From positions 124,001 to 188,000 of the forward strand of contig NZ_JAGGPR010000002.1 in the NCBI RefSeq assembly GCF_018613695.1: a stretch of 64,000 nucleotides of DNA, in the 5' to 3' direction. Source of the stretch: Arthrobacter sp. ISL-95 (GTDB taxonomy: Bacteria; Actinomycetota; Actinomycetes; Actinomycetales; Micrococcaceae). The translations under genes and the position numbers were made by a program. This document shows, one piece after another, positions 37,132 through 47,183 of this stretch. Every line of letters begins with the position of its first letter. Position 1 is the first letter of the stretch. The notes under the pieces were generated by a model, which did no database searches, was not told where the DNA came from, and saw only the letters and a program-made list of their open reading frames with translations.

Positions 37132-38037
37132 GTGACAGCGTCCAGCAGTTCCGACCAGCAGCTGCGGCTGCTCGCCGTCCACGCCCACCCGGATGATGAG
37201 TCCAGCAAGGGTGCAGCAACCATGGCGATGTACGCCGCTGCCGGAGTGGACGTCATGGTTGCCACCTGCACGGACGGCTCGCGGGGCGACATCCAGAACC
37301 CCGCCATGGAAGAGGCCCCCCACCCCAAACGGGACATGGCCGGCGCCCGGCGCCTTGAGATGGCCAACGCGGCCGCTGTTCTGGGAATTCAGCAGCGTTG
37401 GCTGGGCTTTGTGGACTCGGGTCTTCCCGAAGGCGACCCCTTGCCGCCGCTGCCCCCGGGTTGCTTCGCCTTGCAGCCCTTGGAACGCGCCACGGCGCCC
37501 CTGGTCCGGCTTGTGCGCAGCTTCAAGCCGCACGTCATCCTCAGCTACGACGAAAACGGCGGTTATCCGCACCCGGACCACATCATGGCCCACAAGGTGG
37601 CAGTGGAAGCCTTCGAGGCCGCAGGCGATCCTGAGCGCTATCCCGGCATGGGTGAACCGTGGGCGCCCAGCAAGCTCTACTACGACCGCGCCTTCAGTCC
37701 CGAACGATTCCGTGCCCTGCATTTTGCTTTGGAAGAGGCCGGGCTGCAGTCCCCTTACGCCGAGCGGCTTGCTGCCTGGCTGGAAGCCGACGCTGAAGGT
37801 CACACTGCAACGGAGGCAGGGCACCAGACCACCACGCAGGTCGATTGCGGTGATTTCTTCGAAGCCCGGGATGACGCCTTGCGTGCACACCGGACCCAGA
37901 TCGATCCCTTGGGCTTCTTCTTCGCCGTATCGCCGGATTTGCAGCGGACCACCTGGCCGTGGGAGGACTACACCCTGATCAAGTCCACGGTCCCTTCCGA
38001 GCTGCCGGAAAAGGATCTCTTCGCGGGGATAAGATAG
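37132..38037 (+). CDS. mca: Mycothiol S-conjugate amidase
   Basis: A 301-residue zinc amidase that cleaves mycothiol conjugates to release mercapturic acids for export, a detoxification step. Zinc-binding motifs are VHAHPDDESSKGA (residues 17-29) and, further on, YPHPDHIMAH. Length and TCTDGSRGDIQNP match Mca; the related deacetylase MshB differs in this region. GTG 37132 is preceded by AGAGGAG. Presence of Mca implies that the cell uses mycothiol. Confidence 0.93.
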   Translation: MTASSSSDQQLRLLAVHAHPDDESSKGAATMAMYAAAGVDVMVATCTDGSRGDIQNPAMEEAPHPKRDMAGARRLEMANAAAVLGIQQRWLGFVDSGLPEGDPLPPLPPGCFALQPLERATAPLVRLVRSFKPHVILSYDENGGYPHPDHIMAHKVAVEAFEAAGDPERYPGMGEPWAPSKLYYDRAFSPERFRALHFALEEAGLQSPYAERLAAWLEADAEGHTATEAGHQTTTQVDCGDFFEARDDALRAHRTQIDPLGFFFAVSPDLQRTTWPWEDYTLIKSTVPSELPEKDLFAGIR

Positions 38038-38143
38038 GAAAGCCGGTAGTTTCTATCGCTCGTAGAAATTGCCGTGAGGCCAGCCGGATTACCGGCCACG
38101 CGCTGCCAGCCGGCACGCATCCGCTCCCATAGAAGGTTTGAAA

Positions 38144-38470
38144 GTGCATCACTTGATTCTTGCCCTGACCGTCACTCCGTCGCCCGATCCCACGGGCACG
38201 CTGCGGCCCGGCCTGTCCGAAGATCAGGTGACACCGGGTACGTGGGGCTTTGTCCTCACGGCCTTCATCGTGATTTTGACCACGCTTTTGATCGTTGACA
38301 TGGTTCGCAGGATTCGCCGCGTCCGCTACCGTGCTCAGGTGGAGGAAGCGCGCCTGGCCGCCGAGGCAGGCGACACTGCAGGGGAGGGTGACTCCGCCGA
38401 TGGAAGCGCCCCGGCCGGCGCCGGCAGCTCCGCTGATGAGACTGACGAAAGCGGTCCCCGAACTCGCTAG
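38144..38470 (+). CDS. Small single-pass membrane protein downstream of mca
   Basis: A 108-residue protein: a short N-terminal segment, one span (WGFVLTAFIVILTTLLIVDMV), a basic stop-transfer (RRIRRVRYRAQ) and an acidic, Ala/Gly/Ser-rich tail of about 45 residues. GTG 38144 follows AGAAGG; TTG 38138 is an alternative. A small membrane protein sits at this place in other actinobacteria, so it is real, but I know of no function. Confidence 0.75.
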   Translation: MHHLILALTVTPSPDPTGTLRPGLSEDQVTPGTWGFVLTAFIVILTTLLIVDMVRRIRRVRYRAQVEEARLAAEAGDTAGEGDSADGSAPAGAGSSADETDESGPRTR

Positions 38471-38551
38471 TAGTGGGTCTCCCTAGTAGTGGGTCCCGCT
38501 CATCGCAGGTCCCGCTGATCCGCACGGATTCGCCGGACGGGAAGCTGCAGC

Positions 38552-39193
38552 CTAGCTCAGGACCGCCATCATGATGGCGGCGAAGTGCGCTGCGAAGGCC
38601 AGCACCGTGAAGGCGTGGAAGAGCTCGTGGAAGCCGAAGTGCTGGACGCTGAAGTTTGGCTTTTTGAGGGCGTAGAACACCGCCCCGGCGATGTACAGCG
38701 CGCCGCCCACGCAGATGAGTATTGCTGCCGGGGCGTTGGCGGTGAAGAACTGTGGCAGATAGAACAGCGCTCCGCAGCCCAGGGCAATGTACACCGGCAC
38801 ATAGAGCCAACGGGGTGCGTGTGTCCACAGAATCCGGAAGAGAACGCCAACTATGGCGCCGGACCACACCAGCCATAGCAGGGTCACTGCCTGTGATCGC
38901 TCCAGCAGGGACCATGCCAAGGGCGTATAGCTGCCGGCGATCACAAGCATGATGTTGGTATGGTCAAACCGTTTGAGCAGCATCTGGACTTTGGGCGTCC
39001 AGTTTCCGCGATGGTAGACAGCGCTCACGCCAAAAAGCAGGAAGCCCGTCAGCGCATAAATCGCTGAGGTGATTTTGCGATCCGGGGTGGGGGCAACACT
39101 CACCAGGACAATGCCGGCCGCTAGCGCAAAGGGGGCGGCGACGGCGTGGATCCAGCCACGCCAGAGGGGCTTGGTTTCGAGAAGCTCAGCCAT
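38552..39193 (-). CDS. trhA: PAQR family protein TrhA (hemolysin III type)
   Basis: A 213-residue membrane protein with seven spans. The family marks are GWIHAVAAPFALAAG, SAVYHRGNW, KRFDHTNIMLVIAGSYTP and the late FGFHELFHAFTVLAFAAHF; the His/Asp set is thought to bind zinc. TrhA proteins control membrane fluidity or energetics. I start at ATG 39193, since the longer in-frame extension runs through two inverted repeats. No ribosome site is seen, but TATTCT lies just upstream on the minus strand, so the message may be leaderless. Confidence 0.9.
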   Translation of the reverse strand: MAELLETKPLWRGWIHAVAAPFALAAGIVLVSVAPTPDRKITSAIYALTGFLLFGVSAVYHRGNWTPKVQMLLKRFDHTNIMLVIAGSYTPLAWSLLERSQAVTLLWLVWSGAIVGVLFRILWTHAPRWLYVPVYIALGCGALFYLPQFFTANAPAAILICVGGALYIAGAVFYALKKPNFSVQHFGFHELFHAFTVLAFAAHFAAIMMAVLS

Positions 39194-39204
39194 GGGACCA
39201 GAAT

Positions 39205-39237
39205 AACTTACGTTCCAGTAAGTTACCCACTGGTAAC
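39205..39237. promoter_or_regulatory. Two adjoining inverted repeats in the trhA/uppS divergent region
   Basis: AACTTAC (39205-39211) and GTAAGTT (39218-39224) form one perfect repeat; GTTACC (39222-39227) and GGTAAC (39232-39237) form a second that overlaps it by 3 bases. The first covers the likely -10 of trhA. The shape suits a TetR-type dimer operator. Confidence 0.55.
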
Positions 39238-39345
39238 AAGCAGTGGGAGGAATTTGACCGGCGAGTGCACCGGCCCTGCAGTTCGGGGCGGTAGCCTTGG
39301 ATGTGCGCCGTCGTCGTACAAGCAAGGAAGTCAGGTGAGAGTCCG

Positions 39346-40107
39346 GTGGAGCTGCCCGGTTTCCTCTATGGCTTCTATGAGCGCAAATTGCTGCGCTCCC
39401 TCAAGCAAGACAGAATCCCCGGCCATATCGGCGTCATGGTGGACGGAAACCGTCGGTGGGCCCGGCAGTTCAATGCCCCCACCAGCCAAGGGCACCAAGC
39501 CGGCGCAGACAAGATCCACGAGTTCCTTGGCTGGTGCCAGGAACTCGGCGTCAAAGTCGTGACCCTCTACATGCTCTCCACGGACAATATGAGCCGATCC
39601 GGTGAAGAACTGGACCTCCTTATGGGCATCATTGCCAACACCATGGACCGGCTCGACGAAGACGAAGACGTCTCCGTGCACGCCATGGGCGCACCGGAGC
39701 TTTTGCCGGACTACCTTGCCGAGCGCCTCAATAAACTCACCGCCCGCACCCCGGTCCACGAAAAGATCCACGTGAACGTGGCTGTCGGCTACGGCGGCCG
39801 CCGTGAAATCGTCGACGCCGTACGGGAACTACTTCACGACGCCGACGCCAAAGGGCGCAGCATGTCCGACGTCGCAGATGAACTTTCGGTGGACGACATC
39901 TCCCGGTTCCTCTACACCCGCGGCCAACCCGATCCGGACCTGGTTATCCGCACCTCAGGTGAGCAACGGCTCTCAGGTTTCCTTATGTGGCAAAGCGCCT
40001 ACAGCGAGTTCTACTTCTGCGAAGCCCTGTGGCCTGCCTTCCGCAAGGTCGATTTCCTCCGCGCGCTGAGGGACTACGCCGGGCGCCAGAGGCGATTCGG
40101 AACCTAA
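39346..40107 (+). CDS. uppS: Isoprenyl transferase (Z-polyprenyl diphosphate synthase)
   Basis: A 253-residue cis-prenyltransferase that makes the polyprenyl carrier for cell-wall synthesis. The catalytic aspartate is Asp33 in [11 protein letters not shown]; the substrate motif [12 protein letters not shown] and the C-terminal [20 protein letters not shown] with [11 protein letters not shown] are intact. GTG 39346 is used because the conserved protein begins at [15 protein letters not shown]; an ATG at 39301 would add 15 residues. Chain length (C50 or C55) cannot be read from sequence. Confidence 0.93.
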   Translation: MELPGFLYGFYERKLLRSLKQDRIPGHIGVMVDGNRRWARQFNAPTSQGHQAGADKIHEFLGWCQELGVKVVTLYMLSTDNMSRSGEELDLLMGIIANTMDRLDEDEDVSVHAMGAPELLPDYLAERLNKLTARTPVHEKIHVNVAVGYGGRREIVDAVRELLHDADAKGRSMSDVADELSVDDISRFLYTRGQPDPDLVIRTSGEQRLSGFLMWQSAYSEFYFCEALWPAFRKVDFLRALRDYAGRQRRFGT

Positions 40108-40345
40108 GTGCGGCCCGGTTCACCAAAACTTAACGATCTGGACATGCGACTTGCCGAGCGCAGATTGCGGAAATGAATGTGCTGAGGATTACGTTAATCC
40201 CATCAGCAGGCAAAACCGCCCGCTGATCGGGGAGGCCAGTATATGGAGCGGACTATCGCACCAGTTACACGGGAGGCCACGCCCGGCCTTCCGGCCGAGC
40301 CGCTTCACCATTAGGCCGGGCGATCTGCCCGGGGCTGGAGTCGAT
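40108..40345 (+). promoter_or_regulatory. Structured leader of phoH2
   Basis: A 238-base non-coding leader. ATCAGCAGGC (40202-40211) pairs with GCCCGCTGAT (40218-40227) at 9 of 10 positions, ending just before a strong ribosome site, GGGGAGG at 40229-40235, which serves the small ORF at 40243. A second hairpin, CGGCC/GGCCG at 40284-40297, lies inside that ORF. The PhoH2 GTG follows with CTGGAG upstream. The order hairpin, small ORF, hairpin, gene looks like a translational control leader. Confidence 0.5.
40243..40314 (+). CDS. 23-residue leader ORF upstream of phoH2 (PhoAT-like candidate)
   Basis: ATG 40243 lies 7 bases after GGGGAGG, one of the best ribosome sites in this window, and runs to TAG at 40312. 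The peptide begins [15 protein letters not shown] and ends LPAEPLHH, with no hydrophobic span. It ends 31 bases before phoH2. In mycobacteria a short gene directly before phoH2 (phoAT) is reported to act as its antitoxin; this peptide is shorter, and I see no sequence match. It could instead be a leader peptide or chance. No coding statistics are possible at this length. Confidence 0.45.
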   Translation: MERTIAPVTREATPGLPAEPLHH

Positions 40346-41740
40346 GTGGCTATTTCTGAGCAACTGCCCGCAATGGTTTCCGACGGGGAAAGTGCAGCTA
40401 CCTCTCGCGCCAAGCGGGTCTCACAAAAAGCGCGGACTGCACCATCCGCCACAGGCCGCAGCTACGTGATCGATACGTCCGTCCTGCTATCCGATCCACA
40501 CGCACTGTTGCGCTTCGCCGAACACGAGGTGATCGTCCCCATCGTGGTCATCAGCGAACTGGAGGGAAAACGCCACGACCCCGAGCTGGGTTACTTCGCC
40601 CGAAAAGCCCTGAGACTCCTGGACGACCTCAGAATCGAGCACGGCGGGCTGGATCACTCCATCCCCATCGGGAAAGACGGCGGAATGCTCCGGGTGGAAA
40701 TGAACCACATTTCACCGGAAGTGTTGCCCGCAGGATTCCGTGGAGGCGACAACGACAGCCGCATCCTGGCTGTTGCCAAAAACCTGGCCAACGAGGGCCA
40801 CAACGTCACCGTCGTCTCCAAAGACCTCCCCATGCGCGTCAAAGCCTCCGCCATGGGCCTCCAAGCTGACGAATACCGCAATGAACTCGTCAAAGACTCC
40901 GGATGGACCGGTATGGCCGAAGTGGACGCAACCGAAGAGGAAATCACCACCCTCTACGGCCACGAACCCGCCTTCATCCCCGCCGCCGCAGAACTGCCCG
41001 TCAACACGGGACTCGTTCTTCTCTCCAACCGCGGCTCTGCGTTGGGCCGGGTAGGAGCGGACAAACAAGTCCGCCTCGTCAAAGGCGATCGGGACGTGTT
41101 CGGACTCCACGGACGCTCAGCAGAACAACGGCTGGCCATCGACCTCCTCATGGACCCGGCCGTAGGGATCGTCTCCATCGGCGGCCGTGCTGGCACGGGC
41201 AAGTCTGCACTCGCCCTCTGCGCGGGCCTGGAAGCCGTCCTGGAACGCCGGGAACACCGCAAGGTGGTGGTGTTCCGTCCCCTCTACGCAGTGGGCGGCC
41301 AGGAACTCGGATACCTCCCCGGCTCGGAATCGGAAAAGATGAACCCTTGGGCGCAGGCAGTGTTCGACACCCTCGGGGCATTGGTCAGCCAGGAAGTCGT
41401 GGAAGAAGTCATGGACCGGGGCATGCTCGAAGTCCTGCCCCTGACCCACATCCGCGGGCGATCGCTCCACGATGCCTTTGTGATCGTGGACGAAGCACAG
41501 TCACTTGAGAAAAACGTCCTCCTCACCGTCATGAGCCGCATCGGACAGAACTCCAAAATCGTCCTCACCCACGACGTCGCCCAACGCGACAACCTCCGTG
41601 TGGGGCGCCATGACGGCGTCGCTGCAGTAGTGGAGACGCTCAAGGGCCACCCACTGTTCGGGCACATCACGCTGACGCGCTCGGAACGTTCGCCCATTGC
41701 TGCCCTGGTGACGGAACTGCTCGAAGGGGCTGAAATCTAA
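40346..41740 (+). CDS. phoH2: PhoH2: PIN-domain ribonuclease fused to PhoH ATPase
   Basis: A 464-residue protein. Residues 40-190 or so form a PIN nuclease domain with acidic residues in [12 protein letters not shown] (Asp43), [14 protein letters not shown] and [12 protein letters not shown]. Residues from about 250 form a PhoH ATPase with Walker [13 protein letters not shown] and Walker [14 protein letters not shown]. Mycobacterial PhoH2 is a sequence-selective RNA helicase/RNase and toxin of a toxin-antitoxin pair. GTG 40346 has CTGGAG 7 bases upstream; ATG 40373 is an alternative. The long leader and small ORF before it are consistent with tight control. Confidence 0.9.
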   Translation: MAISEQLPAMVSDGESAATSRAKRVSQKARTAPSATGRSYVIDTSVLLSDPHALLRFAEHEVIVPIVVISELEGKRHDPELGYFARKALRLLDDLRIEHGGLDHSIPIGKDGGMLRVEMNHISPEVLPAGFRGGDNDSRILAVAKNLANEGHNVTVVSKDLPMRVKASAMGLQADEYRNELVKDSGWTGMAEVDATEEEITTLYGHEPAFIPAAAELPVNTGLVLLSNRGSALGRVGADKQVRLVKGDRDVFGLHGRSAEQRLAIDLLMDPAVGIVSIGGRAGTGKSALALCAGLEAVLERREHRKVVVFRPLYAVGGQELGYLPGSESEKMNPWAQAVFDTLGALVSQEVVEEVMDRGMLEVLPLTHIRGRSLHDAFVIVDEAQSLEKNVLLTVMSRIGQNSKIVLTHDVAQRDNLRVGRHDGVAAVVETLKGHPLFGHITLTRSERSPIAALVTELLEGAEI

Positions 41741-41762
41741 CCCCATCGACGCCGTGCTCGCC

Positions 41763-41844
41763 AAAGGCGAAGGCAGACATCCTCCGCGTGCTAGCTCGTT
41801 CCTCGCTTTTGACGCACGCTGCCGGATGCCTGGCCTTCGCCTTT
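41763..41844. repeat. Long hairpin with conserved loop, copy A (after phoH2)
   Basis: AAAGGCGAAGGCAGACATCC (41763-41782) pairs with the complement at 41824-41844, with a few bulges. The 41-base loop between them contains GCTAGCTCGTTCCTCG and TTTTGACGC and aligns well with the loop of the hairpin at 51332-51413, although the arms are different. It lies between the convergent phoH2 and GNAT genes. Confidence 0.65.
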
Positions 41845-42509
41845 CAGTCACTTGCCGGAAGTTGTCCGATTCCGAGATAGGAGGAAAAGGCTTCGTGGCC
41901 TAGGACTTTCAGGGTCCAGTTGGGGCGGGTGTAGGTGGTGGGGGTGAGGCGGACCCTTTGGACTTCCTCTACTTTTTCGCCCCAGCCGTCGCGGAAAGTG
42001 CCGTTCAGTTCATAGCCGAGGCTGGTGGAGACTCCCAGTGATTGGTTGTTCCAGACGGCTGCCTCAGACTCGGCTACTTCGGCGCCCAGGTAATCAAACG
42101 CGAAGCTCACGACGGCGGAACGCATCTCCTTGCCGAAGCCTTGTCCCTGCGCGGCCTGCTTCAGCCAAGAGCCCGTACTGACGGTTTTGAGGGTGCCGAA
42201 GTTCTTGGCGCCGATGTCCTGGACGCCCAGGAGCTCGTCGTCGTTCCAGACTCCGAGGAGGAGTGTCCAGGAGTCCTTGGTGAAGTTTGCCCGGCAGCGC
42301 CAGTACCACTGCGCCATGTTCGGTGCGAGTTCGTCGTCCGGAAGTTCCGCCCATGGCATGCTGAACGGGCTCTTGCCTGGTTGGTGGATTCCGGAACGCG
42401 CCGCAGCTACGGCTGAAGGGATGTCTTGATCCAGAACGGGACGGAGGGTCAGCCTCGGTGTGTTGAGGGTGAGTCCGAACGGGGGCCACATTTCTGCCAG
42501 CGATGTCAT
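41844..42509 (-). CDS. GNAT family N-acetyltransferase
   Basis: A 221-residue acetyltransferase of the RimJ/RimL-like type (Acetyltransf_3). TPRLTLRPVLDQDIP at the N-terminus, an acetyl-CoA region around WLKQAAQGQGFGKEMRSAV and the late AAVWNNQSLGVSTSLGYELNG are typical. The GGxG loop is QGQGFG. It may modify a ribosomal protein or a small molecule; the substrate is unknown. The gene ends within the hairpin element shared with phoH2. Confidence 0.88.
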   Translation of the reverse strand: MTSLAEMWPPFGLTLNTPRLTLRPVLDQDIPSAVAAARSGIHQPGKSPFSMPWAELPDDELAPNMAQWYWRCRANFTKDSWTLLLGVWNDDELLGVQDIGAKNFGTLKTVSTGSWLKQAAQGQGFGKEMRSAVVSFAFDYLGAEVAESEAAVWNNQSLGVSTSLGYELNGTFRDGWGEKVEEVQRVRLTPTTYTRPNWTLKVLGHEAFSSYLGIGQLPASD

Positions 42510-42660
42510 CGCCGTAGCTTAGCCCGCAAGGAGGGGGCGTGCGAGTCACATCGCAAGGGTCCCTCGGCGCCGTGCTATCCCGCCACAGTTGCTGAGGGGT
42601 TGGATCTCGCGACATTGGCGCCGGGATACTGCAGAGAGTCCGCCCCTCAGCGCAGGGTGT

Positions 42661-43428
42661 TCAGGCGGCGGGACCAATATCCCATGAGATATGGCGGCGG
42701 ACGTCCGTGAGATTCATCGACTCCGCGAGAAATAGGTCATCCAGCATGTACTCGTCCACCGCCAGGATCTTGAGCCAGTGGCCTTTGCCGGAGGAGTCGC
42801 CGTCCAGGCTTTGGCTGGCTACGCAAACGCCTGTTCCGGCGTCGATCCTGATCAGTGTGCGGCCGGGGTGGGCCAATGGCTCGGAGGGATCCGAGGGGAG
42901 GTACGTCCGGCTTGGCCTGACGATTGTTTCCAAGGCCAGGCGGCCCTCATGGTCCACTTCGCGCGGTTGCTCAAGGAACACAGGGTTGGTATCCGGGAAT
43001 TCCAAGGGAACGGGGGCCTTGCCGGCAAGTTCCACGGGATCGAGTGCGGCGGCCAGGCGACCGTTACCGAAGGAGGGTTCACCGTACGCGGCCTCAGGGC
43101 GGCGGCGCACCAGACCGGCGTCGTCGTATACAGGGGTGACCAAGTGGGCCGGAAGCAACCACGAACGGCGGGTGGAACTGACGTAAAGGTCATCCCGGGA
43201 ATCGTTGATTCCGGTGGTGCTGTGCAGAAGCTGGCCGTCCGGCGTCTCAAGACGGAGTGCACCCGGGCGCCTGAGCCATGCACGGACGATCGCTGCTCCC
43301 GATGCGGGCCGTTCAAGGTACTCGAAGCGGAGGCTGGTCCACTTCCACGGCGAAGAACGGCAAAGATTGCGGAATGTGGAGGACAAGTCAAAACCCGGTC
43401 CAGCTGCACTGTATCTCCCCATATCCAC
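42661..43428 (-). CDS. Hypothetical protein, about 255 residues
   Basis: A soluble protein with no signal peptide or span and no motif that I recognise. It is rich in R, L, P and D; segments such as LHSTTGINDSRDDLYVSST, VYDDAGLVRRRPEAAYGEP and HISWDIGPA show no catalytic signature. It begins with GTG two codons before an ATG, so either start is possible. Codon use looks like the neighbours. It reads as a coherent globular protein; the minus frame is open over the whole length while both neighbours are independent genes. Confidence 0.6.
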   Translation of the reverse strand: MDMGRYSAAGPGFDLSSTFRNLCRSSPWKWTSLRFEYLERPASGAAIVRAWLRRPGALRLETPDGQLLHSTTGINDSRDDLYVSSTRRSWLLPAHLVTPVYDDAGLVRRRPEAAYGEPSFGNGRLAAALDPVELAGKAPVPLEFPDTNPVFLEQPREVDHEGRLALETIVRPSRTYLPSDPSEPLAHPGRTLIRIDAGTGVCVASQSLDGDSSGKGHWLKILAVDEYMLDDLFLAESMNLTDVRRHISWDIGPAA

Positions 43429-43483
43429 AGTTTACCCAAGCGTTCAAGCCGGTCCGAAGGCTGAAGCGGGATAGCATCCGAAG

Positions 43484-44035
43484 GTGATCCGACGACTCTC
43501 AGACCTCTGGACCGACAGCCCCTTGGGTTTTTGGCTGGTAATGGCTTCCTGCCTGTACTTCGTGGTCATGGCAGGGCGGTTGACAGTGATGGATGTTCGG
43601 AGCCATCTTCTGCCGAACCGCATCGTGTTCCCGTCGTATGCAGTGGTCGGAGTACTTTTGCCGGCTGCGGCGGTCTTGGTTCCATTCGGTGATTCTGCCA
43701 TGGAGGAAACGGCTGCAGCTGTGCTCTTTGGCGTACCAGGGCTGGCCGTCCCGGCCGGCTCTGCCGTGCTGTGGCTGTTCTATTTTGTGCTGCGCCTCAT
43801 TCACCCTCCCGGCATGGGCTTCGGGGACGTCAAGCTGGCGGGCGTGTTGGGCCTCTACCTGGGCTATCTGGGGTGGGGCCACGTCTTTGCCGGAACGTTT
43901 GCCGCCTTCCTGTTGGGAGGGCTGTGGAGCTTGGGCATACTGATTACCCGGCGTGGAACGCTACGCTCGGCCATCCCGTTCGGCCCTTTCATGCTGGCTG
44001 GAGCGGCGGCCGCGATGCTGGTCTTGCCCACGTGA
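43484..44035 (+). CDS. Prepilin peptidase (A24 family), short form
   Basis: A 183-residue membrane aspartic protease with about six spans. Both catalytic aspartates are visible, one in VMDVRSHLLPNRI and one in GMGFGDVKLAGVLGLYLG (GxGD motif). It lacks the N-terminal methyltransferase domain of PilD. It would trim type IV pilin-like or Tad/Flp pilin precursors, but no pilin, ATPase or secretin is nearby, so it works on genes located elsewhere. GTG start at 43484. Confidence 0.9.
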   Translation: MIRRLSDLWTDSPLGFWLVMASCLYFVVMAGRLTVMDVRSHLLPNRIVFPSYAVVGVLLPAAAVLVPFGDSAMEETAAAVLFGVPGLAVPAGSAVLWLFYFVLRLIHPPGMGFGDVKLAGVLGLYLGYLGWGHVFAGTFAAFLLGGLWSLGILITRRGTLRSAIPFGPFMLAGAAAAMLVLPT

Positions 44036-44161
44036 AACTTCCTACCAGTGCCAACTGCGGCCAAGTTGCAACACTGTTCGTATTCTCGGCGTTCACCGGG
44101 CTGAGTCATGCTTAGGCCAGCGACTCACACACCACGATCGAATCGAAGGAAAACTGACACC

Positions 44162-44638
44162 ATGGGTGCACCCGAATTCGTGCTCAAACTGCGGGAAAAG
44201 ATCGGTAACGACCCCCTTTGGCTGCCGGCCGTGCGGGGAGTGGTATTCGATGACGAAGGCAGGGTGTTGCTGGGTCAGCGTGCAGACAACGGTCACTGGA
44301 CACTCATCACAGGGATGCTTGAGCCGGGGGAGCACCCGGCCCCTGGTTTGGTGCGCGAAATCTTTGAGGAAACAGCGGTGGTGGCCGAGACCGAGCGCAT
44401 TATCGGCGTCGGAGTTGTGGGCCCTGTGACCTTCCCGAACGGCGACGTGTGCGACTTCCTGGACATTACGTTCCGGTGCCGGTACATCTCGGGAGAGGCG
44501 CGGGTGAACGATGACGAATCACTGGCCGTTGGGTGGTTCACGCTGGACGACCTTCCGGGAATGAGTGCCGGAAATCTCGAAGCCATCAGGCTTGCCACGG
44601 AGCCCGAAGGCCCCGTGGCATACCAAGTGGAGGACTAA
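44162..44638 (+). CDS. NUDIX hydrolase
   Basis: A 158-residue enzyme with the Nudix box GMLEPGEHPAPGLVREIFEE followed by TAV. The usual glycine after the EE pair is an alanine here (EETAV), a minor departure; all acidic metal ligands remain. Family members split nucleoside diphosphates linked to another group; the substrate is unknown. ATG 44162 follows AAGGA. It converges on the MFS gene with a 2-base gap. Confidence 0.9.
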   Translation: MGAPEFVLKLREKIGNDPLWLPAVRGVVFDDEGRVLLGQRADNGHWTLITGMLEPGEHPAPGLVREIFEETAVVAETERIIGVGVVGPVTFPNGDVCDFLDITFRCRYISGEARVNDDESLAVGWFTLDDLPGMSAGNLEAIRLATEPEGPVAYQVED

Positions 44639-44640
44639 CG

Positions 44641-47000
<2,360 letters not shown>

Positions 47001-47009
47001 AAAGTAAAG

Positions 47010-47038
47010 TTTTGCACTCTAATCGCGAAAGTGCAAAA
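47010..47038. promoter_or_regulatory. TetR-type operator upstream of the repressor-exporter operon
   Basis: TTTTGCACT (47010-47018) and AGTGCAAAA (47030-47038) are perfect 9-base arms around 11 bases. A third half-site, TTTGCACTA, lies at 46984-46992 inside the first codons. Position and shape fit autoregulation by the adjacent TetR protein. Confidence 0.7.
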
Positions 47039-47113
47039 TCTACCAGAGTTCTTGCCTAGGTAATGACCCATAGGAAGGGTTTTGAGGGCATCTGCTGTAC
47101 AAAACTTCCGGGT

Positions 47114-47161
47114 ACGACGACGGCCGGTACCTTTCGTACGAAAGGTACCGGCCGTCGTCGT
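47114..47161. terminator. Perfect 48-bp palindrome after fumC, probable terminator
   Basis: The two 24-base halves are exact reverse complements, centred on CGTACG. The outer part is a repeated ACG unit (ACGACGACGGCC). On the minus strand it follows the fumC stop by 22 bases, with TTTT about 11 bases further on. It may also stop the tetR-side transcript. Confidence 0.75.
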
Positions 47162-47183
47162 GCTGTGAGTTTTAGACCGAAAG

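Noticed and set aside
40151..40345. N-terminal extension of PhoH2 to 40151
   Set aside because: The extra 65 residues lack conservation that I can recognise, run through leader hairpins, and GTG 40346 has a better ribosome site.
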